From the NCBI RefSeq assembly GCF_001667035.1, contig NZ_LZIR01000023.1, positions 62,001 to 126,000 on the forward strand: DNA of 64,000 nt, read 5' to 3'. The stretch comes from Mycobacterium sp. 852002-51057_SCH5723018 (GTDB taxonomy: Bacteria; Actinomycetota; Actinomycetes; Mycobacteriales; Mycobacteriaceae). A program made the position numbers and the translations under genes. The notes under the pieces were generated by a model. The model was not told the DNA's origin. It worked only from the letters and a program-made list of their open reading frames with translations, and searched no databases. Below, in pieces: positions 18,051 through 26,787 of this stretch (within the stretch, counting starts at the first letter, position 1; each line of letters starts with the position of its first letter).

Positions 18051-18710
18051 CTAACTGGGCTGCTTCGGCGTGGGCGGCGGAGCAGCCTTCAGGAGGTTCA
18101 TCTGGCGTTCCACCAAGGCGCGCAATTCGTCGTGCCCCTGGGTGACGCCGACGGCGCTCTCGTTGCACAGGCTGCGGGCGGTCTGCGCGATCAGCATCGA
18201 GATCGCCACCGGCGGATACTCGTCGAGATCGATGCCGCGGGTGCGCAGCACCATCGTGACGGCCGCCGTCTCGATGTCGCGTACGCGCTCGGCGTACGAC
18301 TTCAATTCGGAGCCAATTGCCTTGCGATGGTTGGCCAATGCCATGAATTCTGCATTCAGGGCCGTTAGCGCTGTATCGCTGTTCACCAGCCACAGCGCTT
18401 GCAGTGGGTCGTCATCGGCCAGCAAGGCGCGCATGCGCCCCAACGCCGCGTCGGCGCCGGCGCGGAGGACCGCCACAAACAGGTCGTCCATCGTCGGAAA
18501 GTAGTAATAGACCAGGGCCTGTTTGACGCCCGCTTCGGCGGCCACCCGGCGCGACGTCGCCGCGGCATAGCCTTCCTCGCGCATGATCCGGGCCGTTGCC
18601 TCGATCAGCTTGCTGCGGGCACCCGCTTCTCCGTTCTTCTTCCGCGGAGTCGCCGTCGGGTTCCGCGGCCCTGGGCCGCTTGACCGGCCCGCGCGGTCCG
18701 TGGTAGGCAT
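18051..18710 (-). CDS. TetR family transcriptional regulator
   Basis: A protein of about 219 residues from the ATG at 18710 (MPTTDRAGRSS). A basic, disordered N-terminus of about 40 residues precedes the TetR helix-turn-helix (TSRRVAAEAGVKQALVYYYFPTM, shown only as a motif region). The helical C-terminal domain ends in a Pro/Lys tail. An in-frame upstream start at 18785 would run through the operator and is unlikely. The gene lies between the SDR (same strand, downstream) and the P450 (divergent). Related TCGATCGATCA sites precede both, so it is the probable local repressor of both and of itself. Confidence 0.9.
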   Translation of the reverse strand: MPTTDRAGRSSGPGPRNPTATPRKKNGEAGARSKLIEATARIMREEGYAAATSRRVAAEAGVKQALVYYYFPTMDDLFVAVLRAGADAALGRMRALLADDDPLQALWLVNSDTALTALNAEFMALANHRKAIGSELKSYAERVRDIETAAVTMVLRTRGIDLDEYPPVAISMLIAQTARSLCNESAVGVTQGHDELRALVERQMNLLKAAPPPTPKQPS

Positions 18711-18724
18711 ACCGCATCCTACCA

Positions 18725-18744
18725 ATTTGGTCGATCGATCAAAT
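18725..18744. promoter_or_regulatory. TetR-type operator copy 2, in the TetR/P450 divergent promoter
   Basis: A 20-bp near-palindrome: ATTTGG, then TCGATCGATC, then AAAT, with a single mismatched pair. It sits 15 nt upstream of the TetR start and about 86 nt upstream of the P450 start, so it can control both divergent transcripts. The core matches the site upstream of the SDR gene. Confidence 0.7.
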
Positions 18745-18829
18745 CGGTAGTCGCAAACATGAGCCGATCGATGCGCACGCCCCATGCGTCGAGATAGCTC
18801 CTCGCGGGCCCCGGGAAAGGATCTGGACC

Positions 18830-20110
18830 GTGACCGATCTCGCTGACGTCGACTACTTCACCGACGCCCAGATCGCGCAGGACCCGTATGCGTACTGGGA
18901 CTATCTGCGCCACCAGGGACCGGTGTTCCGCGAACCGCACTACGGAGTCGTGGCCGTCACCGGTTATCAGGAAGTGCACGCCGCCTTCAAAGACTTTGAT
19001 TCGTTCTCGGCGGTCAACGCGATAGGCGGCCCTTTCCCGCCGCTACCGTTCACGCCAGAAGGTGACGACATCAGCGACCAGATCGAAGCGCATCGCCACC
19101 AGTTCCCGATCTTCGAGCACATGGTCGTGATGGACCCGCCGGAGCACGACAAGGCGCGATCCCTGCTGGGGCGCCTGCTGACCCCTCGCCGGCTACAGGA
19201 GAACAAGGCCTACATCTGGCAATTGGCCGACCGCCAGCTCGATGAGTTCATCGACAACGGCCGCTGTGAATTTCTCGGCGAGTACGCCAAGCCCTTCGCG
19301 ACCTTGGCGATCGCCGATCTCCTCGGGGTCCCCGACGAGGATCGTGCGCAGATCCGCCGCAACCTGGGCGCCGGTACCGGTCCGGGCAGCAGGGTCGGCG
19401 CCCTGGATCACGAGCCCGTGGGCAGCAACCCGTTGCAATATCTCGACGATCTCTTCAGCGGCTACATCGCCGAGCGGCGACGGCGGCCTCGCGAGGATGT
19501 GCTCACCGGCCTGGCCACCGCGACCTACCCTGATGGCTCGACACCACCGCTGATGGAGGTGGTCAGGCCGGCCACGTTCTTGTTCGCCGCCGGACAAGAA
19601 ACCGTGACGAAGCTGCTGAGCTCGGCGGTTCAGGTGTTCGGCGACCAGCCCGCGCTACAGGAGCGGCTGCGCGGTGACCGACGCCTCATCGGTCCGTTCA
19701 TCGAAGAGGCACTGCGCATGCAGAGTCCGACCAAGGTCGACTTCCGGTTGGCGCGCAAGACCACGACGCTGGGTGGAGTACACATCCCAGCCGGCACCGT
19801 ACTCATGCTGTGCCTGGGTGCGGCCAATCGCGATCCGCGGAAGTTTGAACACCCCAACGAATTCCGGATGGATCGCAAAAACGTACGAGAGCACCTCGCC
19901 TTCGGGCGCGGCATCCACACCTGCGCGGGCGCCCCGCTAGCGCGGGTGGAAGGACACATCACCATCAACCGCTTGCTCGATCGGACGCGCGGGATCGTCG
20001 TCAGTGAGGCCGAGCACGGCCCGCCGTGCAACCGCAACTACCGCTACGCGCCCACGTTCTTGCTGCGGGGGCTTACCGAACTGCACATCGAGTTCACCCC
20101 GGGGGGCTGA
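18830..20110 (+). CDS. Cytochrome P450
   Basis: A 426-residue soluble P450. The I-helix motif is AAGQETVTKLL (AGQET at 254-258), with Gln where Asp/His/Glu is common and Thr258 retained. ExxR is EALR (293-296) and the heme loop FGRGIHTCAG has Cys365. MDPPEHDKAR is the usual C-helix Pro-Pro-Glu-His region. The GTG at 18830 follows AAAGGATCTGG. It is divergent from a TetR gene across a shared operator, and with the mycofactocin SDR would make a hydroxylation then oxidation pair. The 3' end overlaps the convergent MFS gene by 67 nt. CYP family not assigned. Confidence 0.93.
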   Translation: MTDLADVDYFTDAQIAQDPYAYWDYLRHQGPVFREPHYGVVAVTGYQEVHAAFKDFDSFSAVNAIGGPFPPLPFTPEGDDISDQIEAHRHQFPIFEHMVVMDPPEHDKARSLLGRLLTPRRLQENKAYIWQLADRQLDEFIDNGRCEFLGEYAKPFATLAIADLLGVPDEDRAQIRRNLGAGTGPGSRVGALDHEPVGSNPLQYLDDLFSGYIAERRRRPREDVLTGLATATYPDGSTPPLMEVVRPATFLFAAGQETVTKLLSSAVQVFGDQPALQERLRGDRRLIGPFIEEALRMQSPTKVDFRLARKTTTLGGVHIPAGTVLMLCLGAANRDPRKFEHPNEFRMDRKNVREHLAFGRGIHTCAGAPLARVEGHITINRLLDRTRGIVVSEAEHGPPCNRNYRYAPTFLLRGLTELHIEFTPGG

Positions 20111-21327
20111 TCACGACGGATCGCGTCGTCGGCGGGCGGAATCTCGCGGCTCGGCACCAACGGCGCGGCCGCCAACGGGAACAACCCGCAAAGCGCCCAC
20201 GCCGCAGGATATTCGGCCGCCATGATCAGCGCACCGAAGAGCGGCGGACCCGCAGCCGCCATCAGCCGCTGGGTGGTGTTCTGCACCCCTAGCGCGCGCC
20301 CACTCCAAAACGGCCCGGCGACCTCGGTGATGGCGGTGGCCTCCAGCCCGTTGTCGAGCACCGCGATCACCGATACGGCGACCATCAGCAACACCACATA
20401 TCCCGAACCGGTGCTGTCGCTCAGGGCAAGCAGGAACAGGGCAACGGCGGCGGCGATGGCGATGGTGCGGACCGGCCGCAAGCGCGAGCCGACGCGATCC
20501 GACCAGCGGCCGACCGCGATTCGGCCCAGCGCTCCGAGCAGCTGCGACAGGGTGACCAAACCGCCGGCGGCCGCCACCGACCAGCCGCGGTGATTGATCA
20601 GCCAGACGAGCATGAAGGTCACCGTTACCGTCTGCGGCATCATCAGCAGGCCGGCTACCGCATGGACTCGCCACAGCACAGACGACCCGCGATAGGGACT
20701 GGCCAGTTCCTCGGCGGTGGCGGCCGTGCGCGCTTTGCGCGGCGGATCGACGATGCCGATCGCGCTGGCCACCGCGGCCACAGTGCACATCAGCGCCAGG
20801 AACATCAGCCCCCGGTGTGGGCCGCGTTCGGACAGCTCCGGTATCACCAGCGCGCCTAGGGCGATACCCAACGGTTGCGCCGTCTGACGAATTCCCATCG
20901 CCAGGCCACGTTGGTGGGGAGGGAACCAGGCGGACACCAGCCGGCCGCCGGCGGCGTTGCAGCTGGCCGCGGCCATACCGCCGAGGAAGAGATAGACCCC
21001 GATCATCGCCATCGAGTGGGCCGACGCGGCGGCGTAGGCCGCGGCCGCGGTGAGTGCCGACCCCACCGCCAGCACCGCCCGCTCGCCAACGCGGTCGAGC
21101 ACGTAGCCCCACAGAACCAGCGTGACGACCATGCCCCAACTCGGCATCGAAGACAACAGGGTGGCTTCGGTCAGCGGGATGCCGCGACGAGCCTGCAGCG
21201 AGGGAATCAGGAACGCGACACCGTTGATGACAAGAAAAGAGGTGGCCGTTACGCCCAGCGAGATAATCATGATCGACCACCGCGCGCCCGCCCCCAGCCC
21301 GAACGTGACGTCCGATTCCCTTAGCAT
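20044..21327 (-). CDS. MFS transporter
   Basis: A 427-residue polytopic protein with about twelve membrane segments. The inter-helix 2-3 motif is GYVLDRVGERAVL and there is a related GRWSDRVGSRL in the second half, typical of the major facilitator superfamily. The C-terminal 20 or so residues are hydrophilic and overlap the 3' end of the convergent P450 by 67 nt; this tail may be genuine or the result of relaxed termination. The substrate is unknown. No regulator is adjacent on its own strand, and upstream lies a long intergenic stretch. Confidence 0.9.
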   Translation of the reverse strand: MLRESDVTFGLGAGARWSIMIISLGVTATSFLVINGVAFLIPSLQARRGIPLTEATLLSSMPSWGMVVTLVLWGYVLDRVGERAVLAVGSALTAAAAYAAASAHSMAMIGVYLFLGGMAAASCNAAGGRLVSAWFPPHQRGLAMGIRQTAQPLGIALGALVIPELSERGPHRGLMFLALMCTVAAVASAIGIVDPPRKARTAATAEELASPYRGSSVLWRVHAVAGLLMMPQTVTVTFMLVWLINHRGWSVAAAGGLVTLSQLLGALGRIAVGRWSDRVGSRLRPVRTIAIAAAVALFLLALSDSTGSGYVVLLMVAVSVIAVLDNGLEATAITEVAGPFWSGRALGVQNTTQRLMAAAGPPLFGALIMAAEYPAAWALCGLFPLAAAPLVPSREIPPADDAIRRDQPPGVNSMCSSVSPRSKNVGA

Positions 21328-21761
21328 CCAACCATGTTGGCACAGGAATGTTTGGGCAGGAGGCGTCGCGATCGCGCCTCGAGCGCTGTAACTTATTGAA
21401 GATTAAGGCAATTCCTAGCTGGCGCCCAGCATCTTTGCGTAGGGACGCGTGGCGCGACCCGCGAGATAGGTTGGCAATCTTCGTATTTCGTTCCACAAGG
21501 TGTTGGCGCGGCGTTTGCGCGGACGCCGACGATCCGACGCGATTCATAGCTGAAACATAGAGAATTCTCAGGCCACGGTCGCGCCGTGAAATGGCAACAG
21601 CGAAACGCCTTGAACTTCAATCGAAGTGACCTGAAACGGCTGCGACGCACCAAAGCCGGAGCCCGGCGTCTTTTGGTGACCTCGCTGGGGCGACGATTAC
21701 ACCGGCGGAGTACGCGGGTACACCACTACCCTGCGCCGAGCAAAACAGCCGAGGAGGCCTC
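21328..21761. other. Intergenic stretch without a recognisable gene
   Basis: This stretch of about 430 nt between divergent genes is lower in GC than the rest and has stop codons in most frames. It presumably holds both promoters. GAGGAGG just before 21762 is the ribosome binding site of the plus-strand gene. I found no clear operator or small gene here. Confidence 0.5.
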
Positions 21762-22187
21762 GTGACCGATGACGATTTCAACCGCCGCAACATCGACGAA
21801 TTCCGCGCCAACCACGGCCGGATCGGAGGGCAGTTCGAGGGTGCGCCGGTCCTGTTGCTCCACAGCAAGGGCGCGCGCAGCGGCGACGAACGGGTGAACC
21901 CGATGATGTACCTTGCCGACGGCGACCGATACTTGGTCTTCGCCTCGGCGGCCGGGGCCGACCGCAACCCCGCCTGGTATTGGAACCTGGTCGCCAATCC
22001 CGACGCCAGCGTCGAGGTGGGCGACGAGCACCTGGACGTGCATGCCGTCGAGCTGAAGGGCGCCGAACGCGACGAGAAGTACGCCGAGCAAGCCAGGCGG
22101 TACCCCGGGTTCGCCGACTACGAGCGCAAGACGAGCCGCACGATTCCCGTCCTCGCTCTGATACCCAGCGGCCAACACGGTGGCTGA
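21762..22187 (+). CDS. Nitroreductase/deazaflavin (F420)-dependent oxidoreductase, Ddn-like
   Basis: A 141-residue split-barrel protein of the F420-binding Ddn/AclJ family. The blocks PVLLLHSKGARSGDERVNPMMY and PAWYWNLVANPDASVEVG, cited by their ends, are family signatures. The C-terminal YPGFADYERKTSRTIPVLAL is also typical. Members reduce quinones or nitro compounds with F420H2 at the membrane surface. The GTG at 21762 follows an excellent GAGGAGG. No partner gene is closely linked; a second family member lies at 56618-57079. Confidence 0.9.
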   Translation: MTDDDFNRRNIDEFRANHGRIGGQFEGAPVLLLHSKGARSGDERVNPMMYLADGDRYLVFASAAGADRNPAWYWNLVANPDASVEVGDEHLDVHAVELKGAERDEKYAEQARRYPGFADYERKTSRTIPVLALIPSGQHGG

Positions 22188-22272
22188 CACCTGTACCACC
22201 CCGGAAAGGTGATTCGACCAGCGACGAAGCGGGTATTTGGACGGGGTCGCAGTCGAGCAGGGGGAGATGGAC

Positions 22273-22443
22273 ATGGCAGTTGAACATGGTCATGCGCGAT
22301 GCCCGCGCTGCATGGCGTGGGCCGAGTATCGGTTTTTGGAGCGCGGCCATGACAAGCTCGAGTACCAGGTGCAATGCGGTGCCTGCGGCAACCTGCACTC
22401 CGAGGTGACCGTAGTATCGACTGCCGGGACGGTGGCTGCCTGA
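22273..22443 (+). CDS. Small zinc-ribbon protein
   Basis: A 56-residue protein starting MAVEHGHARCPRC. Two CxxC knuckles, CPRC near residue 10 and CGAC near residue 38, are spaced as in a zinc ribbon, with aromatic and basic residues between them. The ATG at 22273 has GGGGGAG about 6 nt upstream; the frame is open a little further upstream without a better signal. Zinc-ribbon miniproteins often bind nucleic acid or act as redox switches. No named family is recognised. It lies between a Ddn-like gene (same strand) and a convergent LysR gene. Confidence 0.7.
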   Translation: MAVEHGHARCPRCMAWAEYRFLERGHDKLEYQVQCGACGNLHSEVTVVSTAGTVAA

Positions 22444-22464
22444 GCAGCACGTGCCTGGTCGCGC

Positions 22465-23367
22465 TCACGCGTTCACGCCGTCTAATCGCTGGACGGTCGC
22501 GGCGGAGGCGATGAAGTCTCGGGCCGGGCGAGACAGGGGCCGAGCGGAATTCCAGATCATCCCGACGTCGCGGTAGGCGTCTGCGTCGGCGAGCGGCAGC
22601 ATGACGACCTGTCCATACTGGCCGCCGTCGAAGGGCATCAAGCTGATTCCCAGACCCGCCGCCACCAGGCCGGCGGTGGTGGTCAGGTTGGCCGATTCCA
22701 GGACGATCCGCGGTTCGAACTGCGCCGCGGCGCAGAGTTCGTCGAGAAGCTGACGCATGCCGAAACCGGAATGCATGGCGACAAACCGCTCGTCCGTGAG
22801 TTGTGTCATCGAGACCGCCGCGACGCCCGAAAGGCGGTGGCCGCTGGAAACGGCAATGCCGAGCCGCTGACGGAAAAGACTGCGCCAGGCCAACATTGAC
22901 CTCGCCGGCCGCGGTGAAACCAGTCCCACGTCGACGGACCCGGACGACACCAGATCGCCGATCGATTCCGCGGCGCCTTCCTTCAAGGTAAACGCCACTC
23001 GCGGTGTTGTTTTCGTGAAATCCGCGATCAGGCGTGGAACCACCGTGGCCCCGAACGAGCGCAGGAACCCGAGCCGAATCTCACCCACGGCGGGGTTGGC
23101 CAGGTCATCGATGGCGCGCCGGGCCGAGTCGAGCTCGAGCTGAGCCCGACGCGCGTGCTGGTAGAAGATGCGGCCGTAGGCGTTGAGTGAGAGCCGCTTG
23201 CCGCGGCGATCGAACAATGCGGCTCCCAGTCGCCGTTCCAGGCGCGCCAGCATCCGGGTGAGGGTGGGCTGCGCGATATGGAGTTGTTCGGCCGTCGCCG
23301 TGACGTGTTGCAGCTCGGCGAGTGTGATGAACCACTCGTAGTCTCCGTCTGGCACGCCCACCAGCAC
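22465..23367 (-). CDS. LysR family transcriptional regulator
   Basis: A 300-residue LysR protein with an N-terminal winged HTH (TATAEQLHIAQPTLTRMLARLE) and a type 2 periplasmic-binding-like effector domain. Several GTG starts are possible (23367, 23361, 23355). It is divergent from a YnfM-like MFS exporter, the same pairing as YnfL/YnfM in enterobacteria. An inverted repeat of 8-bp arms lies in the shared promoter region. Control of the exporter is the natural inference. Confidence 0.92.
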   Translation of the reverse strand: MLVGVPDGDYEWFITLAELQHVTATAEQLHIAQPTLTRMLARLERRLGAALFDRRGKRLSLNAYGRIFYQHARRAQLELDSARRAIDDLANPAVGEIRLGFLRSFGATVVPRLIADFTKTTPRVAFTLKEGAAESIGDLVSSGSVDVGLVSPRPARSMLAWRSLFRQRLGIAVSSGHRLSGVAAVSMTQLTDERFVAMHSGFGMRQLLDELCAAAQFEPRIVLESANLTTTAGLVAAGLGISLMPFDGGQYGQVVMLPLADADAYRDVGMIWNSARPLSRPARDFIASAATVQRLDGVNA

Positions 23368-23376
23368 AGCTTATGT

Positions 23377-23419
23377 CGCAACTGCATGACAATCGCATTG
23401 ATAATTCATTTCAGTTGCG
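23377..23419. promoter_or_regulatory. Inverted repeat in the LysR/MFS divergent promoter
   Basis: CGCAACTG (23377-23384) and CAGTTGCG (23412-23419) are perfect inverted 8-bp arms 27 nt apart, flanking an AT-rich centre with ATTGATAATTCATT. This suits two LysR half-site regions flanking divergent promoters 79 nt apart. Confidence 0.55.
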
Positions 23420-23445
23420 TCGCCGCGCCGCCCACCATCGGACCT

Positions 23446-24681
23446 ATGGCTCAGATCGCCCCGCCGCGGACCCCGCACCAGGCCGGCAGCAGCGGATACC
23501 GGCGGGTGACCGCGGCCGTATGCAGCGCGGGGTTGGCGAGTTTCGCGTCGATGTACTGCACGCAGGCGCTACTGCCGGAAATGTCGGCGTACTACCGCAT
23601 CTCCCCGGCTGCGGCGGCGCTCACGGTCTCGGTCACCACGGCGATGCTGGCGCTGTCGATCGTCCCGGCCAGCGTGCTTTCCGAGCGCTTCGGGCGCATC
23701 ACCGTGATGGGCACGTCGGCGGTGGCCTCCAGCGCCATCGGGTTGTTACTTCCGTTCAGCCCGACCCTCGGCATTCTGCTCGTGGGGCGGGCGCTGCACG
23801 GCATCGCGCTGGCGGGGATACCGGCGGTCGCCATGGCGTATCTGGCCGAGGAGGTGCACGCCTCGTCGCTCGGTTCTGCGATGGGACGGTATATCGCCGG
23901 GACGACGCTGGGTGGCTTGGCGGGGCGGATCGTCCCGTCGCTGGTGGTCGATATCAGCAGTTGGCAGGTCGCGCTGCTCGTGTGCTCGGTCACGAGCCTG
24001 GCAGGCACGGTCGCCTTCGCCGTGCTGGTGCCCCGGTCTCGGTGCTTCACTCCGAAGAAGGCGGGCGTGCGGGCCACGGTGTACAGGCTTGGGGCGCACC
24101 TGCGGAACCCGGTATTACTCAAGCTCTTCGCCTTAGGATTCGCGCTGATGGGCGGGTTCGTCACCGTGTACAACTACCTGGGGTTTCGGCTGGTCGCGCG
24201 GCCCTTCGGCTTGGCGTCGTCGATCGTCGGCCTGTTATTCCTGCTGTATCTGGCGGGCACCGTGTCCTCGACCGTCGCGGGACGGTTGGCCGACCGCAGG
24301 GGCCGCGCGTTCGTGCTGGGTGGCGCGTTACCCATCACGGTGATCGGACTGCTGATGACCGTGCCGCAATCGCTGGTCGCGATCGTGCTCGGGGTCGGGG
24401 TGTTTACCGGTGGCTTTTTCGCCGCGCACACCGTGGCCAGCAGCTGGGTGGGCGCCGCGGCAGGCCACGATCGCGGCGAGGCTTCGGGGTTGTACCTGTT
24501 CAGCTACTACCTGGGCGGCTCGACGGCAGGCGCCCTCGGCGGTCTGGTCTACAGCATCGGAGGCTGGGCAGCGACGGCGACGTTCGTGGGTGCGCTGCTG
24601 CTGGCCGCCCTGCTGCTGGTGGCCTCGCTGATGCGGCGGACGTCGAACGACGGAATTGCCTACACGCCGGCCCGCGCCTGA
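23446..24681 (+). CDS. MFS transporter (YnfM-like)
   Basis: A 411-residue twelve-helix major facilitator protein. ERFGRITVMG and DRRGRAFVLGG are the two cytoplasmic loop motifs. The early YCTQALLPEMSAYYRISPAAAAL, cited by ends only, and the late Gly-rich EASGLYLFSYYLGG are typical of the YnfM/arabinose-efflux branch. The frame is open upstream of 23446, but the extra residues overlap the operator and are not membrane-like. The divergent LysR is the likely regulator. Exported compound unknown. Confidence 0.9.
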   Translation: MAQIAPPRTPHQAGSSGYRRVTAAVCSAGLASFASMYCTQALLPEMSAYYRISPAAAALTVSVTTAMLALSIVPASVLSERFGRITVMGTSAVASSAIGLLLPFSPTLGILLVGRALHGIALAGIPAVAMAYLAEEVHASSLGSAMGRYIAGTTLGGLAGRIVPSLVVDISSWQVALLVCSVTSLAGTVAFAVLVPRSRCFTPKKAGVRATVYRLGAHLRNPVLLKLFALGFALMGGFVTVYNYLGFRLVARPFGLASSIVGLLFLLYLAGTVSSTVAGRLADRRGRAFVLGGALPITVIGLLMTVPQSLVAIVLGVGVFTGGFFAAHTVASSWVGAAAGHDRGEASGLYLFSYYLGGSTAGALGGLVYSIGGWAATATFVGALLLAALLLVASLMRRTSNDGIAYTPARA

Positions 24682-24695
24682 CCGGCGGCACCGAT

Positions 24696-24863
24696 CTAAC
24701 GGGTGGTCTCGTCGGCGACGTCGTGCCGGGACTGGTGCAAACCCGGCGCGTCCCGCTCGTCGTCCTGGTGCTCCAGTTTCTCCTGCAGTTCGCGCTGCTC
24801 CTCGGTCGCTTTCCGCGCGTCCTCGGGCGCCGCTGGTGGGTCGATGTTTACTTGCGGATCCAC
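24696..24863 (-). CDS. Small highly charged protein (55 residues), unknown function
   Basis: This short gene begins at a GTG with GGAGGG 8 nt upstream and ends at the TAG at 24696-24698. The protein is almost all charged or polar: it opens VDPQVNIDPPAAPEDARKA, has a helical centre rich in Glu, Gln and Lys (EEQRELQEKLEHQDDE) and ends VADETTR. A coiled-coil or intrinsically disordered protein is likely. It lies convergent to the MFS gene with a 14-nt gap. The ribosome binding site and the protein-like composition support it; no homologue is recognised. Confidence 0.6.
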   Translation of the reverse strand: MDPQVNIDPPAAPEDARKATEEQRELQEKLEHQDDERDAPGLHQSRHDVADETTR

Positions 24864-25067
24864 GCGAGATGCCCTCCGTGCGTCTGATGGTTCAGTCTCA
24901 GGATCTCCGGAATCACGCGCTTCGAAACCTGATTAACCCGGGAACGGCGTACAGGCCATTCACAGGTTTGACCTAGCTGCCGCCTAGGCAGCGGCGGAAT
25001 GCTGTAGCCGGGATCGAAATCTCTTGGAGCGAAAGCACTTACGGCGTCCGCATGCGAGGGGGGAACT

Positions 25068-25805
25068 TTGACCTATCAACCCGAGCTCGCCTTGCAGGGC
25101 AAGCCTTTCGCACCGGTCGCCGCAGTCGACGACGGGGGACAGTTCGTCGGCGGCGCCGTCGGTGTGTCGACCAAGCCTCGGCTCCGCGGTTGGATCCACC
25201 AGTACTGCGCCATCGCGGCCCTCATTGCGGGCGCCCCACTGGTGGCGGTGTCGTGGGCGGAGGCATCCAAGCGGGCGGGGCACTCCACGCTGACATACAC
25301 CCTGGCGATCGTGGCGATGTTCGCCGTGAGCGCCACATATCACCGTGTCCACTGGGAGTCGGCGGTCTTCCGGAATTGGATGAGGCGCCTGGACCACTCG
25401 ATGATCTTCGTCCTCATCGCCGGAACCTATACACCCTTCGTCAGGTTGAACATGCCCCGCGGAACGGGACACATGGTGCTCGCGCTTATCTGGGGTGGCG
25501 CGCTGGCCGGGATCGCGCTGACGCTGTTCTGGCCGACGGCCCCGCGCTGGCTCAACGTGACGCTCTATCTGCTGCTGGGCTGGGTGGCGGTCTGGTACAC
25601 GCGGATGATCATGCACAACGCCGGTATGACCGCGACGGTGCTGCTGGCTGTGGGCGGCGCGCTGTACAGCCTCGGTGCGGTGTTCTATGGGCTGCGCTGG
25701 CCCGACCCCTGGCCGACGACGTTCGGCTATCACGAGATTTTTCACGCCTGCACAGCGATTGCGGCCATCTGCCAATACATCGCCATCTGGTTCGCGGTCT
25801 TCTAG
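25068..25805 (+). CDS. Hemolysin III/TrhA (PAQR family) membrane protein
   Basis: A 245-residue protein with seven membrane segments. It has the conserved PAQR residues: [26 protein letters not shown] and [14 protein letters not shown], with the metal-binding His and the Ser/Asp pattern. The family is involved in membrane homeostasis and energy metabolism, and the name hemolysin III is historical. The start is a TTG at 25068 with a strong GAGGGGGGAAC upstream; no ATG or GTG lies at that position. About 40 residues before the first helix look disordered. A hairpin (24976-24992) precedes the gene at about 75 nt. Confidence 0.9.
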   Translation: MTYQPELALQGKPFAPVAAVDDGGQFVGGAVGVSTKPRLRGWIHQYCAIAALIAGAPLVAVSWAEASKRAGHSTLTYTLAIVAMFAVSATYHRVHWESAVFRNWMRRLDHSMIFVLIAGTYTPFVRLNMPRGTGHMVLALIWGGALAGIALTLFWPTAPRWLNVTLYLLLGWVAVWYTRMIMHNAGMTATVLLAVGGALYSLGAVFYGLRWPDPWPTTFGYHEIFHACTAIAAICQYIAIWFAVF

Positions 25806-25824
25806 AACCGGTTGGCCGAGCTAC

Positions 25825-26682
25825 CTATTTCAGGTCGGCGGCGACTCGCTCCAATGCGGTCAGATGATCGTCGACGGTCGCTAGCCCCGCCTTCATGGTG
25901 TTGACCGACAGATGGGTGGCCCCGGCGGCCTGCCAGGCGGCGATGTCGGCGGCGGCCTTGTCCGGGTCACCGGTCCAGCTCACGCGCCCTTCCATGCCGA
26001 GGGCATCGGCGTCCCGGCCCGCGGCCACCGCCGCGCGCTGCACCTGCTGACGCGCGTGGTCGAGACCGGGTCCGGGCTCCATCATCGGGAACCAGCCGTC
26101 GCCGAGCCGCCCGGCGCGGTCGTAGGCGCGGTCGGAAGCCGCCCCGAACCAGACCGGGATCGGCCGCTGGACCGGCATCGGGGCAAGGCCCGCACCGGTC
26201 ACAGTGTGGTAATTGCCGTCGAAGGTGACCGACGGTTCGGTCCACAGCTTGCGCATGACCTCGACCTGCTCCTCCGAGCGCCTGCCGCGGTTGGTGAACG
26301 TCTCGCCGAGAGCCTCGTATTCGACGGCGTTCCAGCCCAGCCCGACACCGAGCCGAAACTGCCCGTCGGTGAGAAGATCCACCTCGGCGGCCTGCTTGGC
26401 CACCAGCACCGCCTGCCGCTGCGGCAAAATGATGACGCCGGTGACCAGTTCGAGCGAGGTCACCGCGGCCAGGTAGCCGAACATGACGAACGGCTCATGA
26501 AATGTCGAACCGATGTCGTAGACGCCGCGCCAGCCCCGGTGTACCGCCGGGTCGGCGCCCAGGACGTGGTCGTAGGCGAGGATGTGGGTGAACCCGAGTT
26601 CCTCGACGCGCTGCCCATAAGCCCGTACGGCCGCGGGATCGCCACCAAGCTCGGTCTGCGGGAACACGACACCAATGCGCAT
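25825..26682 (-). CDS. LLM class F420-dependent oxidoreductase
   Basis: A 285-residue luciferase-like protein. MRIGVVFPQTELGG opens the first strand, then THILAYDHVLGADP, TGVIILPQRQAVLVAKQ and GVGLGWNAVEYEALG, with PIPVWFGAASDRAYDRAGRLG near the C-terminus. The family transfers hydride with coenzyme F420. The start at 26682 is set by homology; the frame stays open far into the opposite gene. It is convergent with trhA and divergent from a 2-hydroxyacid dehydrogenase across about 105 nt, so the two may share regulation. Confidence 0.92.
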   Translation of the reverse strand: MRIGVVFPQTELGGDPAAVRAYGQRVEELGFTHILAYDHVLGADPAVHRGWRGVYDIGSTFHEPFVMFGYLAAVTSLELVTGVIILPQRQAVLVAKQAAEVDLLTDGQFRLGVGLGWNAVEYEALGETFTNRGRRSEEQVEVMRKLWTEPSVTFDGNYHTVTGAGLAPMPVQRPIPVWFGAASDRAYDRAGRLGDGWFPMMEPGPGLDHARQQVQRAAVAAGRDADALGMEGRVSWTGDPDKAAADIAAWQAAGATHLSVNTMKAGLATVDDHLTALERVAADLK

Positions 26683-26787
26683 CCAACATTCAACGGCGCG
26701 GCACGATCTTTGCTTCCCTTGTATTGCACGGCTTTTGACCTGGAGGCCATCGCGACGCTTTCGCGGTGGACAGGACATGATGGACGC

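Noticed and set aside
20111..21547. A 478-residue frame in another phase of the MFS gene
   Set aside because: It is Arg/Gly/Pro-rich, without membrane segments, while the competing frame encodes a clean twelve-helix transporter.
23373..24887. A 504-residue frame overlapping the second MFS gene
   Set aside because: Shifted frame of the transporter; no domain.
24976..24992. A hairpin GCTGCC-GCCTA-GGCAGC as a trhA riboswitch
   Set aside because: A plain 6-bp hairpin in the leader; insufficient for a riboswitch call.
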